Below are positions 37,061-46,536 of a stretch of DNA of 64,000 nucleotides, piece after piece; position 1 is the stretch's first letter; the number at the start of each line of letters is the position of its first letter. The stretch comes from Foliamicus sp965115835 (GTDB taxonomy: Bacteria > Pseudomonadota > Gammaproteobacteria > Steroidobacterales > Foliamicaceae), in the NCBI GenBank assembly GCA_965115835.1, contig OZ220471.1, positions 186,001-250,000 of the forward strand, read 5' to 3'. Made by a program: the position numbers and the translations under genes. The notes under the pieces are model-generated. The model searched no databases. It was not told the DNA's origin and saw nothing but the letters and a program-made list of their open reading frames with translations.

Positions 37061-37648
37061 ATGCGGACGGCAACGCCCCTGTTTCCCCTGCCCACCGTGC
37101 TGTTTCCGGAGGAACCGCTGCCCTTGCGGGTGTTCGAGCCCCGCTATGTCGATATGGTGGGACGTTGCATGCGCGAAGATGAACCCTTCGGCGTCATCCG
37201 CATCCAGGAGAACAGTCCGCCGCCGGACATGCAGTTGTGCAAGGTCGGGACGCTCGCGGTCATTGCCGACTGGTTCCGGAGCGAGGGCAGCCTGTTCGGC
37301 GTCCTTGCGATCGGTTCGTTGCGTTTCCGGTTGCGCGCGACCGCCGTGCAATCCGACGGATTGCGCATCGGCGACATCGAAAGGCTCCCTCCGGAGCCGC
37401 CGGCGCCGCTGCCGCCGGAGTTCGCCTTCATGAGCGCGATCCTCAAGCCCCTGATACGGAGGCTTGATGTCCTCTACCGGGGAATCGAAACCCGCTTCGA
37501 CGACGCCAGTTGGGTCAGTTTTCGCCTGGCGGAGATATTGCCGATCGGGCTCGAACACAAGCAACATTGTCTGGAACTCGAGGATCCCGTGAAACGCCTG
37601 CGCTATCTGCGCCCGCTGGTGCGCCTCAGCCGTCAGGCCCTGCAGTGA
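37061..37648 (+). CDS. Lon N-terminal (substrate-binding) domain protein
   Basis: 195 residues, only the Lon-N/PUA-like domain: PLFPLPTVLFPEEPLPLRVFEPRYVDMVGRC and the FGVIRIQE segment, without AAA+ or protease domains. Such stand-alone proteins are widespread and of unknown role, perhaps adaptor-like. Its stop overlaps the next start (GTGA), tying it to the crotonase gene. Confidence 0.9.
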   Translation: MRTATPLFPLPTVLFPEEPLPLRVFEPRYVDMVGRCMREDEPFGVIRIQENSPPPDMQLCKVGTLAVIADWFRSEGSLFGVLAIGSLRFRLRATAVQSDGLRIGDIERLPPEPPAPLPPEFAFMSAILKPLIRRLDVLYRGIETRFDDASWVSFRLAEILPIGLEHKQHCLELEDPVKRLRYLRPLVRLSRQALQ

Positions 37649-38412
37649 GCGCGCCATTGCTTTTGGTCGAGGAGGGCGGCGGCGGCCTGCTGCGGCTTAC
37701 CCTCAACCGCCCCCGGCAACACAACGCCCTGAGTTTCGCCTTGCTGGAGGAACTGCGCAGCTGCCTCGAACGCTACGCCGGCAACCCATCGGTGAAATGC
37801 CTGATCCTCACCGGGGCAGGCAGCAAGTCCTTCTGCGCCGGCGGCGACCTGCGCGAGTTGGACGGCATGCGCTCGCTCGAGCAGGCGCGGGAAATCTCGC
37901 GGCGCGGGCGCCGGGCGCTGGACGCTCTACGCTACTTCCCGGCGCCGGTGGCCGCCGCGCTCAACGGCGCCGCGCTCGGAGGAGGAGCGGAGTTGGCGCT
38001 GGCCTGCGATGTTTGTCTCGCTGCTGCGCATGTGCGGTTTGGATTCCTGCAGGCGAACCTGAACCTGATGACCGCCTGGGGAGGCGCGGCCGATGTGATG
38101 GCTCGCTGCGGCAGCGCGCGCGGCATGAAGCACTTGCTCGAGGCGCGGCGAATGACCGCCGGGGAGGCCTCGAGAGCCGGCCTCATCGACGCAGTATGCA
38201 GCGGGAGCGAAACGATCGAGCAGTTGTCCGAGACCTGGGCCAGGACGGTGACCGCCCGCAGCGTCGCGGTGCTTCGCGGCCAAAAGGCGCTGGCCGCGAC
38301 TGTGCGGCGGCGCCTGCAGGAAGCGTTGGCGGAAACCGAAGAGCAGCATATGGCGCAGGCCTGGACGGCTCCCGAGCACTGGGAGGCCGTGCGGCGCAAT
38401 TTTGCCGGGTAG
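37645..38412 (+). CDS. Crotonase-family (enoyl-CoA hydratase/isomerase-like) protein
   Basis: 255 residues from GTG 37645. The oxyanion-hole motifs KSFCAGGD and NGAALGGGAELALACD are intact and contain the first catalytic Glu (of the GGGAE type). At the place of the second hydratase Glu (family FGQPEI) this protein reads FGFLQA, so that Glu is Gln. It may therefore be an isomerase, decarboxylase or thioesterase-like crotonase rather than a hydratase. It sits between the Lon-N gene (overlap) and the deacetylase (7 bases). Confidence 0.87.
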   Translation: MSAPLLLVEEGGGGLLRLTLNRPRQHNALSFALLEELRSCLERYAGNPSVKCLILTGAGSKSFCAGGDLRELDGMRSLEQAREISRRGRRALDALRYFPAPVAAALNGAALGGGAELALACDVCLAAAHVRFGFLQANLNLMTAWGGAADVMARCGSARGMKHLLEARRMTAGEASRAGLIDAVCSGSETIEQLSETWARTVTARSVAVLRGQKALAATVRRRLQEALAETEEQHMAQAWTAPEHWEAVRRNFAG

Positions 38413-38419
38413 GGCGCGG

Positions 38420-39289
38420 ATGGCGAACACCCACCACGATTTCCGCTGGCCTGGCGGCGCGGGTCTTGCGCTCTCGATCGTGCTCAATATCGAGGAAGGG
38501 GCCGAAGCCCGCCCCGTGGACGGGGATCCCCGCGCCGACCCTGTCGACGAACTGGGGGTGGTCTTGCGCGGTTCGCAACGAAACCTTCCCAACGAGAGCA
38601 ACTACCGATATGGAATCAACGCGGGCGCGCCCCGCCTGCTCGAAATGCTGGATCGCTACGGGGCGCCCTGCACCGTGGCTGCGGCGGCGCTGGCGCTGGA
38701 ACGCGCCGCGCCACTGGCGCAGCGCATCGCGCAAAGCGACCATGAGGTATGCGCGCATGGCTATCGCTGGTCCTTCCAGCACCGGCTGGAAGAAAGGGAG
38801 GAACGCGAGTTCATCCGCAAGGCGGCCGACAGCATCGAGGCAAGCACCGGGCGCCGTCCGCAGGGCTGGCTGTCGCGCTACCTGTTCAGCGAGAACACCC
38901 GGCGGCTGCTGGCGGAGGAAGGATTTCGCTATCACATGGACGATTTCAGCGGCGACCTGCCCTGGTGGGACAACAGCCACGGCCGGCCTATCCTGGTGTT
39001 GCCGTATGCGCTGGACACCAACGACATGAACATGTGGAACGCCTCTCCGTACACGCCACGCGCCTGGCTGGACTACCTCAACGACAGCCTCGACTGGCTG
39101 GTCAGGGAAAGCCGCGATCGGGCGCGGATGATGTCGGTGGGCGTCCATGCCCGCATTGCAGGACGGCCGGGCCGGGCGGCCGCTCTGGACGCCTTTCTGG
39201 GCCGGGCCCTTACCCGGCCCGGCGTATGGGCCGCAACCCGATTGCAGATCGCCGACGCCTGGGCGCGTGCGCATCCGCCCGGCTCCTGA
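38420..39289 (+). CDS. Polysaccharide deacetylase-fold (PuuE/allantoinase-like) protein
   Basis: 289 residues. The NodB-like barrel is in the PuuE branch: an Asn-Glu (NIEEGAE) replaces the usual DDG start, then NYRYGINAGAPRLLEML, the metal-site histidines in SDHEVCAHGYRWSFQHRL, and GRRPQGWLSRYLFSENT. Members include the metal-independent allantoinase PuuE and other amidohydrolases. No urate genes are nearby, so the substrate is open. Start: ATG 38420, 7 bases after the crotonase stop. Confidence 0.85.
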   Translation: MANTHHDFRWPGGAGLALSIVLNIEEGAEARPVDGDPRADPVDELGVVLRGSQRNLPNESNYRYGINAGAPRLLEMLDRYGAPCTVAAAALALERAAPLAQRIAQSDHEVCAHGYRWSFQHRLEEREEREFIRKAADSIEASTGRRPQGWLSRYLFSENTRRLLAEEGFRYHMDDFSGDLPWWDNSHGRPILVLPYALDTNDMNMWNASPYTPRAWLDYLNDSLDWLVRESRDRARMMSVGVHARIAGRPGRAAALDAFLGRALTRPGVWAATRLQIADAWARAHPPGS

Positions 39290-39364
39290 CCGCCAGTCGC
39301 GCCGGATCCGGCATTTCCGCTGGCCGCGGTGAAATCGGGAGCGGGTCGTTGCGTTCCACTGCAA

Positions 39365-42300
39365 TCAATACTGCACTTGCACCCCGCGCTTCTCCAGCGC
39401 CGGGATGTGAATGTTCAGGGCGTCCGGGTCCAGCGGGTTATCGCGCAAGTCCAGGTACTCCAGAGCAGGCAATTTCGCCAGCGCCGCAATGTCCGCTACC
39501 TGATTCTGGCCGAGACTCAGCAACTCCAGCTTGCGCAGCCCGGATAGCGCCGACACATCCGCAACATCGTTGCCGCCCAGCGTCAGCTGCTCCAGTTCCG
39601 CCAACCGCGACAGCGGCGTCAGATCCGAAACCTCGTTGCGGGTCAGAAATAGCTTGGTCAGACCGGAGAGAGAAGAAAGCGCCGAAACATCCGAAATGTC
39701 GTTGTCGTCCAGCACCAGTTGCCGGAGCGCCGCCAACTGCGACAGCGGTGTCAGGTCGGAAATGGCGTTCCTCGCCAGAAACAGCTTGGTCAGGCCGGAG
39801 AGGGAAGAAAGCGGCGTCAGGTCCCCAATGCCGTTGCCGTCCAGGAACAACGTTTCGATCTGCGCCAGATGGGCCAGCGCGCCAATGTCCGCCACACCGC
39901 AGTCCCTCAGGTACAGGCCGCGAAGTTGCCGGAAGCCGGTGGACGGGAACCCGGCGAGCGGATTGTCGTTGAGATTCAGCGAGGCCAGGCGGGGCAATTC
40001 CGCCAGCGCGGACACATCCGTGATCCGATTGTCGTTCAGCGACAGGCTGCGGAGTTCGGTCAGACCCGCCAGCAGCGATACTTCCTCGATCCGGTTGGCG
40101 CCCAGATGCAAGGCGGAGAGCTTGACCAGCGCCTGCAGGGGCGACAGGTCGGTGATCCCGTTGCCCGAGAGCGACAGCGTGCGCAATTCGGTGAACGCCG
40201 AAAGCAGGCTGAAGTCCGTAGCGCCGGTGTGGTCAAGGCGCAACGTCCTGAGCAGGGTCAATCCCGACAGCGGCGACAGGTCCACAATCTGACGGTTCGA
40301 CGACAGGGTCAGGGTTTCGAGACGGGTCAACCCGGCAAGCGGGGCGAGGTCCGAAGCGCCGATGCCGTCAAGACGCAGCGTCTCCAGCAGGGTCAGCCCC
40401 GACAGCGGCGACAAGTCCACAATCTGGCGATTCCACGACAAGTTCAGGGTTTTGAGACGGACCAGACCGGCAAGCGGCATCAGATCCGAAGCGCCGGTGC
40501 GATCAAGCCGCAGCGTCTCCAGCAGCGCCAATCCCGAAAGCGGCGTGAGGTCCGTAATCCGGCGGTTCGACGACAAGTCCAGATGGCCGAGACGGGTCAG
40601 GCTGGCAAGCGGGGCGAGGTTCTCCAGGTTTGGGTTCCCGCTCAATATCAGCGTCGTCAATCCATCGAGCGCGGCAAGCGGCGTCAGGTCCGTAATCCGG
40701 TTGCCGCCCAGGTCCAGCGACTTCAGCCCGGAAGCCATTTCCAGCCCGGCAAGGTTCGCCACGCCCGAACGGGCCGCATTCAGCTCTTGCAGCAGCGCCA
40801 CTTCCGGCTCGTTGCGGCGCGCAAGGTCGGTCGCGCCCAGGGCCCGGGCCACTACCTCTGCGAGACCGGCGTCCGGGAAGGACACGCCATCGCCATCGAC
40901 AACCTCGAGCTTTGCCTTTTCATTCACCGTCACGGCGACACTGTCGATGCGGAGCGAGGCGCCGTAGTTCGTGTCGGTGCTCGTCGCCGTGTGCGTCAGG
41001 GTCGCGGTATCGTCAGTACTGTCGTCATCGGTTCCGGCGTTGACCGTCACCGTCTGCGCAGTGTCGTAGTTGATCGGCGTGAACGTCAGCGGCGAACCGG
41101 TCACCGTCACCTCGCCCGATTGGCCGCCCACCGTCACCGTCACGTTCGCTGAAGGCGCCGTGTTCAGCTTCACGGTGTAGGTGGCGCTTCCGCCTTCCGC
41201 CACCGTCAGCGCCGCCGGCGTCACCGTCACGCTCCCGCCCGCCGCCAGCGTCGCGTACGCCGGCGCATCCGGGCCGGCGCCGGGGCCGCCCGCGTTCACC
41301 GCACGCACCTCGAACTGGTACGTGGCGCCGCCGGTCAGCCCTCTCACCTCGTGGCTGGTGGTACCCGCGCCGGAGCCGGGAATGTCCGCCCACTCGCCCC
41401 AGTCGTCGCTGCCGGCCTTCCGCCGCACCTGCCACTTCGTGACGGTGGGGTTCGCCAGGTCGGTCCAGGTCAGCGTCACCGAGCGGTTGCCCGGCGCGGC
41501 GGCGAGCCCGGTCGGCTTCGCTGGCGCCATGTCCTTCTCCACCACGCTCACCACCACCGAGGCGATGCTCGCCGAGCCGTAGCCGCCGCCCGAGGCGCTA
41601 TGGGTCAGCGTCACGTCGGGGTCCGTGTTCGTGTCCGTGTCCGTCCCCGCGTTCACCGTCACCGTCTGCGGGATGGTCCAGGTGGCCGTGGTGAAGGTCA
41701 GCGGCGAGCCCATCACCGCCACGTCCCCCGACGCGCCGCCCACCGTCACCGTCACATCGGCCGACGGCGCCGTGTCCAGCCGCACCGTGTAGGCGCCGGA
41801 GCCGCCCTCCGCCAACCTCAGCGCCGCGGTCGAAACCGTCGCGCCGGGCACCGTCGGCGTTTGCGGCATCGCCGTCGCCCAGCCCGTCTCGGCGCCATTG
41901 CCCGCGGGGTTCACCGCGCGCAGCTGGAAACTGTATTCGCTTCCGTTGTCCAGGCCCGCCACCGTGCGGGTCGTTGTGGTGGCGCCCGCGCCCGGAATCG
42001 CGGTCCAGGCCGCGCTTGCCCTTACGCCCGTCTTGCCGTGGCGCAGCTCGTAGCCGGTGATGCTCGCATCGCTCGGGTTGCTCCACGACAGCACAACCTG
42101 CCCGTTGCCCGCCGTCGCCGCAAACCCCGTCGGGGCGGCCGGGAGGGAAACGGACTCGGTCACGCTCACCACCACATTGCCGATCGAAACCGAGCCGTAG
42201 CCGCCGCCCGACGCGCTGTGGGTCAGAGTCACGTCGGGGTCGGTGTTCGCGTCCGTATCCAAGGCGGCGTTCACCGTCACCGTCTGCGCCGTGCTCCAGT

Positions 42301-45300
42301 TGTTCACCGCAAACCGCAACTGCGAATTCGGCACCGTCACATCGCCCGACGCGCCGCCCACCGTCACCGTCACCTCTCCCGACGGCTGCGTGTCCAGCTT
42401 CACCGTGTAGCTCCCGGTCCCCCCTTCATCCACCGTCAGCGCGCCGGACGACACCGTAACCCCCTTGGTGTCATCCTCCGTTACCGTCACCACCACATCG
42501 TCGATGGAAACCGAGCCGTAGCCCCCGCCCGAGGCGCTGTGCGACAGCGTCACGTCGGGGTCCGCGTCCCCGTCGGGGTCCTGCGTCGCGCTTACCGTCA
42601 CCGTCTGCGCCGTGCCGTAGTTGGCGCTGGTGAAGGTCAGGCTCGGCGGACTCACCGTCACGTCGCCCGACGCGCCGCCCACCGTCACCGTCACATTCGA
42701 CGACGGCGCCGTGCTCAGCTTCACCGTGTAGTTCCCGCTCGCTCCTTCCGCCACCGTCAGCGCCGACTTCGAAACCACCACCCCCACCGGCGTCGCCGTT
42801 ACCTGGTCCGACCAGACCGACTGAACGGCCGAGGCGCCGCTGCCACGCCGGGCGAACAACCGGAACGTGTATTCCGTCCCGTTCGTCAGTCCCGTCACCA
42901 CCGTACTCGTGGCGCTCCCGTCCGAAACCGTCCGGGTCGAACTCCACCCGCCCGAACTCTTGTACTGGTAGCCCCAGTTCGCGATATTCGTCTGGGCGGT
43001 CCAGCTCAGGGTGACCGAGCTGTCGCCCGCCGCCGCCGTCAGCGCCGGCTTCGCCGGCTTCGCTGTCGTCGCCGAGGGCGTCGCCGTCTTCCAGTCGGTG
43101 GCGGCGCCGTCGCCCGTGGCGTTCACCGCGCGCAGCTTGAAGCTGTACTCGGCATCGTTGTCCAGGCTCGTCACCGTGTGGGTCACGGTGGCCGCGCCCG
43201 AATCCGGAATCGCGGTCCACGCCGCGCTGCCCCTGGCGCCCGTCTTGGCATGGCGCAGCTTGTAGCCGGTGATGCTCGCATTGTTCGGGTTGCTCCACGA
43301 CAGCACCACCTGTGCGTTGCCCGCCGACGCGATAAACCCCGCCGGCTTCGGCGGAACCTGGCTCCCGCCCGAGCCCACCGTCACCGACACCGTCCCCGCA
43401 TCCGGGATGAACGTCTTCGAGGCCCCCGTCAGCGTGAACGCATGGTTGATCGTCGCCGTCCCCGCCGCCACCCCGGTCACCGTCACCGTCCGCGCCACGT
43501 TGTAGTTGCTCGTCGTGAAGGTCAGGCTCGACGGACTCACCCTCGCCTTGCCCGCCGCCGAACTCGACAGCGCAAGCGTCCCCGCAAACGACCGGTTCAG
43601 CTTCACCGTGTAGGTCGCCGTCGAACCCGGCGACACCGTCACCGGCGCATCCGTGAACGTCAGCGCCGGCGAATCCGGCTTGTTGGTCGTCACCTCGATC
43701 ACATTGGAATCCGGGCCGGGCGCGCTGAAGCTGAAGCGGCTGCCGATGTACCGAGATCCGATCGGCTGGACGTGATACTCAAAAACCGCGCCGTGCAGAT
43801 CTCCCGAACCTGACCATTTCCGGGTACCGGCGCTGCCCGTGTGGCTCGGCCCGCCCCATGATGTTCTCCCCCTGGCCCGGTAATACGCGTACCAGAAGCC
43901 GATGTGACTGGCGTTGTTGGCGATCCTGTGCGGGCCGCCGGAAGTGGTCGTCCAGGTGAGATTATGCGCGCCGTTGGCGCCCGCCGTGCCGGTCAGCACC
44001 GCCGCAACCGCAGCCCCCGGCGTGGCCGTCTGTTCCGCCGACGCCGTACCGTTGCCGGCATTGTTCACCGCCCGAAGCTTGAACCCATAGGCCGTGTCGT
44101 TGGTCAGACCCGTCACTTCGGCGTATGCCTTCGCCGCTGTGGAACCCGCAATCGCCGTCCACGCGCCGTAACTCCCGGCCCCCGCCTTCCGCTGATACTC
44201 CCAGCCGGTGATGCCGTCGTCGTCCGGGTCGGTCCAGGTCAGCCACACCTTCGCGTTGCCCGGAGACGCCGCGAACCCCGCCGGCGCGGCCGGTACGGGA
44301 GGCGCCTCGGTCGTCGCGCTCTCCTCCGCGGAGGCCGCGCCGGCGCCGCCGGCATTCCGCGCCCGGACCTGGAACGTGTATGTCGTGCCGGGCTTCAGGC
44401 CCGTCACGGTGGTTCCGAGGGTATCCGGGATACCCGTAGACTGAAGCGAAGCCGCCGTCCACGCACCGTAACTCCCGGTTCCCTCCTTGTACTGATATTC
44501 CCAGGTGATCCCGGGTTCGATCGGATCGCGCCACCTCAGAAAGATCTCACCCGGTTTGCCGGAAACCGGGTTGGCGCTCAGATCCTTCGTCCGGTCGGGA
44601 ACCTGCACGACGGTGAACGTGGTGGATGTAGACGCCTCCGTCTCCGCCGTGCCGTCATGGCCCTTCCAGTGCCAGCGGACCGTATGGACGCCGACGCCCA
44701 GCGCGGCGCAGGGATACAGGTTCTGGCCGACTCCCGTCCGCACGCCGTCGACATTGCCCGAGATCCGGACACCGTGGGCGCTGTGCGTCAGCGCCGCATG
44801 CTGGGCGACAGCCGTCTGGCCGGGGCGCGACTCCAGATAGGTCGTGTCGCCCGCCGTGACCGAAAGCAGGTTGAAGCACGCATTCACCGTTCCGCCCGGA
44901 GTCACTGTCAAGGTCCGGCTCGCAGCGGAGACCAGCGTCGGGGTCGCCGCCCGCGGCGTGGCCTCGATCCAGCCCTGGTTGTTGACGGTGCTCGATGCGA
45001 TCGTGGTCCGCCCGCCCGGACCCACCAGCCGAACCCGGAAGATGCCAGTCTCGCCGTTGGTTGCGCTGTAGCTGTATTTTCTGAGGGCGACGCCGCCGGG
45101 TAAATCAAGCCACCGGCCCTCTCCATTTCGGTCCGAGAGCCGGATCCACTCGAGCTGCCAGCTCACCGCGCCTTCGGTCGTGCCGCTGTACTCCCAAGTG
45201 AAATAGAAGGCGCGGTCCCCCCCGTTCACCGTGAGGGCGACAGCCGGCAGCGTCACGGAGACCTCCGGGGTCGCAATCCACAAGCCTGTGCCTCCCCCCT

Positions 45301-45637
45301 GGTTGAAGTGAACATCGGCCTTGAAGTAGTAAGTCTCGCCTGCGGTCAGGCCCGACACGATGTGTGACCCCGAGACCTTCGCATTAGAGTCGGGAATGGT
45401 GATGGAGTTGCCATAACTTCCCGAGGCGGTTCTCTGGTAGTGGTCCCATCTTATGATTGCGCCCGAAACGCTCGCCGAGTAGTTCAGCGTGACCTGCCCG
45501 AGGCCCGGGCCCACCTCGACGGTGAGGGTGGCGGATGCCCGAGCGTCCCGCGGGGCGAAGACGGCGGCCAGCGCGATGAGGAAGAGGGCGGCCAGTCCCG
45601 CCTTCAGGCGGCGGGCGGTTCTCCCGAGGGCGCCCAC
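39365..45637 (-). CDS. Giant secreted Fn3 / Calx-beta-like / leucine-rich-repeat protein
   Basis: About 2,090 residues if it starts at GTG 45637 (weak Shine-Dalgarno). A signal peptide follows (RRLKAGLAALFLIALAAVFA, cut near ARA|SA). The middle holds about seven fibronectin-III domains (for example PTGLAAAPGNRSVTLTWTD) alternating with Calx-beta-like units (LTVAEGGSATYTVKLNTAPS, TVTVGGASGDV). The C-terminal ~520 residues are some 20 LRRs of about 22 residues (NRITDLTPLAALDGLTTL type, internalin-like) ending at VQVQY with no anchor. Its likely role is surface or secreted binding. The frame stays open through a 15-C tract to a TTG at 45688. A better-placed ATG at 45779 is one base out of frame with it (see the tract entry). 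Confidence 0.9.
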   Translation of the reverse strand: MGALGRTARRLKAGLAALFLIALAAVFAPRDARASATLTVEVGPGLGQVTLNYSASVSGAIIRWDHYQRTASGSYGNSITIPDSNAKVSGSHIVSGLTAGETYYFKADVHFNQGGGTGLWIATPEVSVTLPAVALTVNGGDRAFYFTWEYSGTTEGAVSWQLEWIRLSDRNGEGRWLDLPGGVALRKYSYSATNGETGIFRVRLVGPGGRTTIASSTVNNQGWIEATPRAATPTLVSAASRTLTVTPGGTVNACFNLLSVTAGDTTYLESRPGQTAVAQHAALTHSAHGVRISGNVDGVRTGVGQNLYPCAALGVGVHTVRWHWKGHDGTAETEASTSTTFTVVQVPDRTKDLSANPVSGKPGEIFLRWRDPIEPGITWEYQYKEGTGSYGAWTAASLQSTGIPDTLGTTVTGLKPGTTYTFQVRARNAGGAGAASAEESATTEAPPVPAAPAGFAASPGNAKVWLTWTDPDDDGITGWEYQRKAGAGSYGAWTAIAGSTAAKAYAEVTGLTNDTAYGFKLRAVNNAGNGTASAEQTATPGAAVAAVLTGTAGANGAHNLTWTTTSGGPHRIANNASHIGFWYAYYRARGRTSWGGPSHTGSAGTRKWSGSGDLHGAVFEYHVQPIGSRYIGSRFSFSAPGPDSNVIEVTTNKPDSPALTFTDAPVTVSPGSTATYTVKLNRSFAGTLALSSSAAGKARVSPSSLTFTTSNYNVARTVTVTGVAAGTATINHAFTLTGASKTFIPDAGTVSVTVGSGGSQVPPKPAGFIASAGNAQVVLSWSNPNNASITGYKLRHAKTGARGSAAWTAIPDSGAATVTHTVTSLDNDAEYSFKLRAVNATGDGAATDWKTATPSATTAKPAKPALTAAAGDSSVTLSWTAQTNIANWGYQYKSSGGWSSTRTVSDGSATSTVVTGLTNGTEYTFRLFARRGSGASAVQSVWSDQVTATPVGVVVSKSALTVAEGASGNYTVKLSTAPSSNVTVTVGGASGDVTVSPPSLTFTSANYGTAQTVTVSATQDPDGDADPDVTLSHSASGGGYGSVSIDDVVVTVTEDDTKGVTVSSGALTVDEGGTGSYTVKLDTQPSGEVTVTVGGASGDVTVPNSQLRFAVNNWSTAQTVTVNAALDTDANTDPDVTLTHSASGGGYGSVSIGNVVVSVTESVSLPAAPTGFAATAGNGQVVLSWSNPSDASITGYELRHGKTGVRASAAWTAIPGAGATTTTRTVAGLDNGSEYSFQLRAVNPAGNGAETGWATAMPQTPTVPGATVSTAALRLAEGGSGAYTVRLDTAPSADVTVTVGGASGDVAVMGSPLTFTTATWTIPQTVTVNAGTDTDTNTDPDVTLTHSASGGGYGSASIASVVVSVVEKDMAPAKPTGLAAAPGNRSVTLTWTDLANPTVTKWQVRRKAGSDDWGEWADIPGSGAGTTSHEVRGLTGGATYQFEVRAVNAGGPGAGPDAPAYATLAAGGSVTVTPAALTVAEGGSATYTVKLNTAPSANVTVTVGGQSGEVTVTGSPLTFTPINYDTAQTVTVNAGTDDDSTDDTATLTHTATSTDTNYGASLRIDSVAVTVNEKAKLEVVDGDGVSFPDAGLAEVVARALGATDLARRNEPEVALLQELNAARSGVANLAGLEMASGLKSLDLGGNRITDLTPLAALDGLTTLILSGNPNLENLAPLASLTRLGHLDLSSNRRITDLTPLSGLALLETLRLDRTGASDLMPLAGLVRLKTLNLSWNRQIVDLSPLSGLTLLETLRLDGIGASDLAPLAGLTRLETLTLSSNRQIVDLSPLSGLTLLRTLRLDHTGATDFSLLSAFTELRTLSLSGNGITDLSPLQALVKLSALHLGANRIEEVSLLAGLTELRSLSLNDNRITDVSALAELPRLASLNLNDNPLAGFPSTGFRQLRGLYLRDCGVADIGALAHLAQIETLFLDGNGIGDLTPLSSLSGLTKLFLARNAISDLTPLSQLAALRQLVLDDNDISDVSALSSLSGLTKLFLTRNEVSDLTPLSRLAELEQLTLGGNDVADVSALSGLRKLELLSLGQNQVADIAALAKLPALEYLDLRDNPLDPDALNIHIPALEKRGVQVQY

Positions 45638-45641
45638 CGGC

Positions 45642-45779
45642 TCAGCCCCGCACCCGGTTTTCGGGGGGGGGGGGGGGTAGCAGACCAAGGGGTCGTGGGC
45701 GTCCGAACCGCCGCTCCAAGCCGTTCATCGCAACCGATCCGACATCGTTACTCTTGATGCTGCCGTCTGTTTTCGCCAT
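45642..45779 (-). CDS. Leader frame that would open the LRR protein after a 1-base change in the C tract
   Basis: The ATG at 45779 has GGAG nine bases upstream. It reads MAKTDGSIKSNDVGSV, continues to RPRPLGLL, then five prolines encoded by the tract, and stops at TGA 45644-45642 after 45 residues. With 14 or 17 C instead of 15 this frame joins the LRR protein frame at PPPPPKTGCG. As sequenced it is a short dead-end peptide. Confidence 0.55.
   Translation of the reverse strand: MAKTDGSIKSNDVGSVAMNGLERRFGRPRPLGLLPPPPPENRVRG
45663..45677 (-). repeat. 15-base C homopolymer (G on + strand), putative phase switch
   Basis: An uninterrupted run of 15 lies between the ATG at 45779 and the secreted LRR protein. 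It is the same length as the tract at 11541-11555, and on the + strand both are followed by TAGCA. Slippage would change the frame of translation. Confidence 0.8.
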
Positions 45780-46033
45780 GACTTCACTCTCCGTTCCGAG
45801 GCGTCCATCCAGCCCGACTCGCAGCCAACATTATGCCACAACCTCATATGCCCAGCCGCTCGGCCAGCTTGAGCGTGCGGTAACGCCCGGTTCCAGTTCT
45901 TCGAGATCAAGCTTCCCGTGCGGCCTGTCGAGCACCATCGCGCACTTGGCCCTTGGTCGAATGAGAGAATCCTGCCGGCCGCCCCCGGGGAGGGAAATGA
46001 GGACGGACGACAGGATTCGGGAGGTGCGAAGCC
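45780..46033. other. Intergenic region between LRR gene and hsp20
   Basis: 254 bases upstream of the 45779 ATG. No convincing gene or RNA is seen. The sequence is less GC-rich than its surroundings at 45825-45850. Confidence 0.45.
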
Positions 46034-46507
46034 CTACTTCGCCTTTACCTTGATCTGGCGCGTCGCGGCCGTTACACCCTTCAGCCTGGGAAGCCGAATC
46101 TGCAGTACGCCGTTGCTCAGCCGGGCCTCGACAGTCGATGGATCGACATCCTCGGGCACTTTCAGCAACCTCCGGAAGGTTCCGTAGCTGCGCTCGCTCA
46201 GATGCAGGTTACGGCTGCCGCTTTCCTTCCCGGAGACCCGTTCGCCCCTGATGGTCAGCACACGATCGGCCAGGGACACATCCACGTTCTTCTCTTCGAC
46301 TCCGGGAAGGTCCGCCGAAAGCTCGTAGCCATCCTCGGTCTCCACGAAATCGATGCGCGGATTCAGCGCAAGGCGCGGTTCGAGGTAATCGCCGAACGGA
46401 CCCTCGAAAGCGCGGTCCATCCAGTCCTCCAACTGGCGATGCATGGAGCCCAGGGTCCAAGGCGAAGCCACCGCTCCGGGGCGCGTTCTTACAACCAGAT
46501 TTCTCAT
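46034..46507 (-). CDS. Small heat-shock protein (Hsp20 / alpha-crystallin)
   Basis: 157 residues from the ATG at 46507, behind AGGAGA. The alpha-crystallin domain runs from about residue 50: FVETEDGYELSADLPGVEEK, VLTIRGERV and SYGTFRRLLKVPEDVD, with the C-terminal beta strand NGVLQIRLPRLKG. It is an ATP-independent holdase for unfolding proteins. A sigma-32-type promoter lies upstream. The open frame continues far upstream, antisense to the SDR gene, and is not coding there. Confidence 0.95.
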   Translation of the reverse strand: MRNLVVRTRPGAVASPWTLGSMHRQLEDWMDRAFEGPFGDYLEPRLALNPRIDFVETEDGYELSADLPGVEEKNVDVSLADRVLTIRGERVSGKESGSRNLHLSERSYGTFRRLLKVPEDVDPSTVEARLSNGVLQIRLPRLKGVTAATRQIKVKAK

Positions 46508-46536
46508 TACTCTTCTCCTTTTTTCTGCTGTTTTCC

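Noticed and set aside
41351..43813. 820-codon + strand ORF over the Fn3/LRR gene
   Set aside because: Arg/His-rich low-complexity shadow of the Fn3 and Calx-beta repeats on the minus strand; no recognisable domain or start signal.
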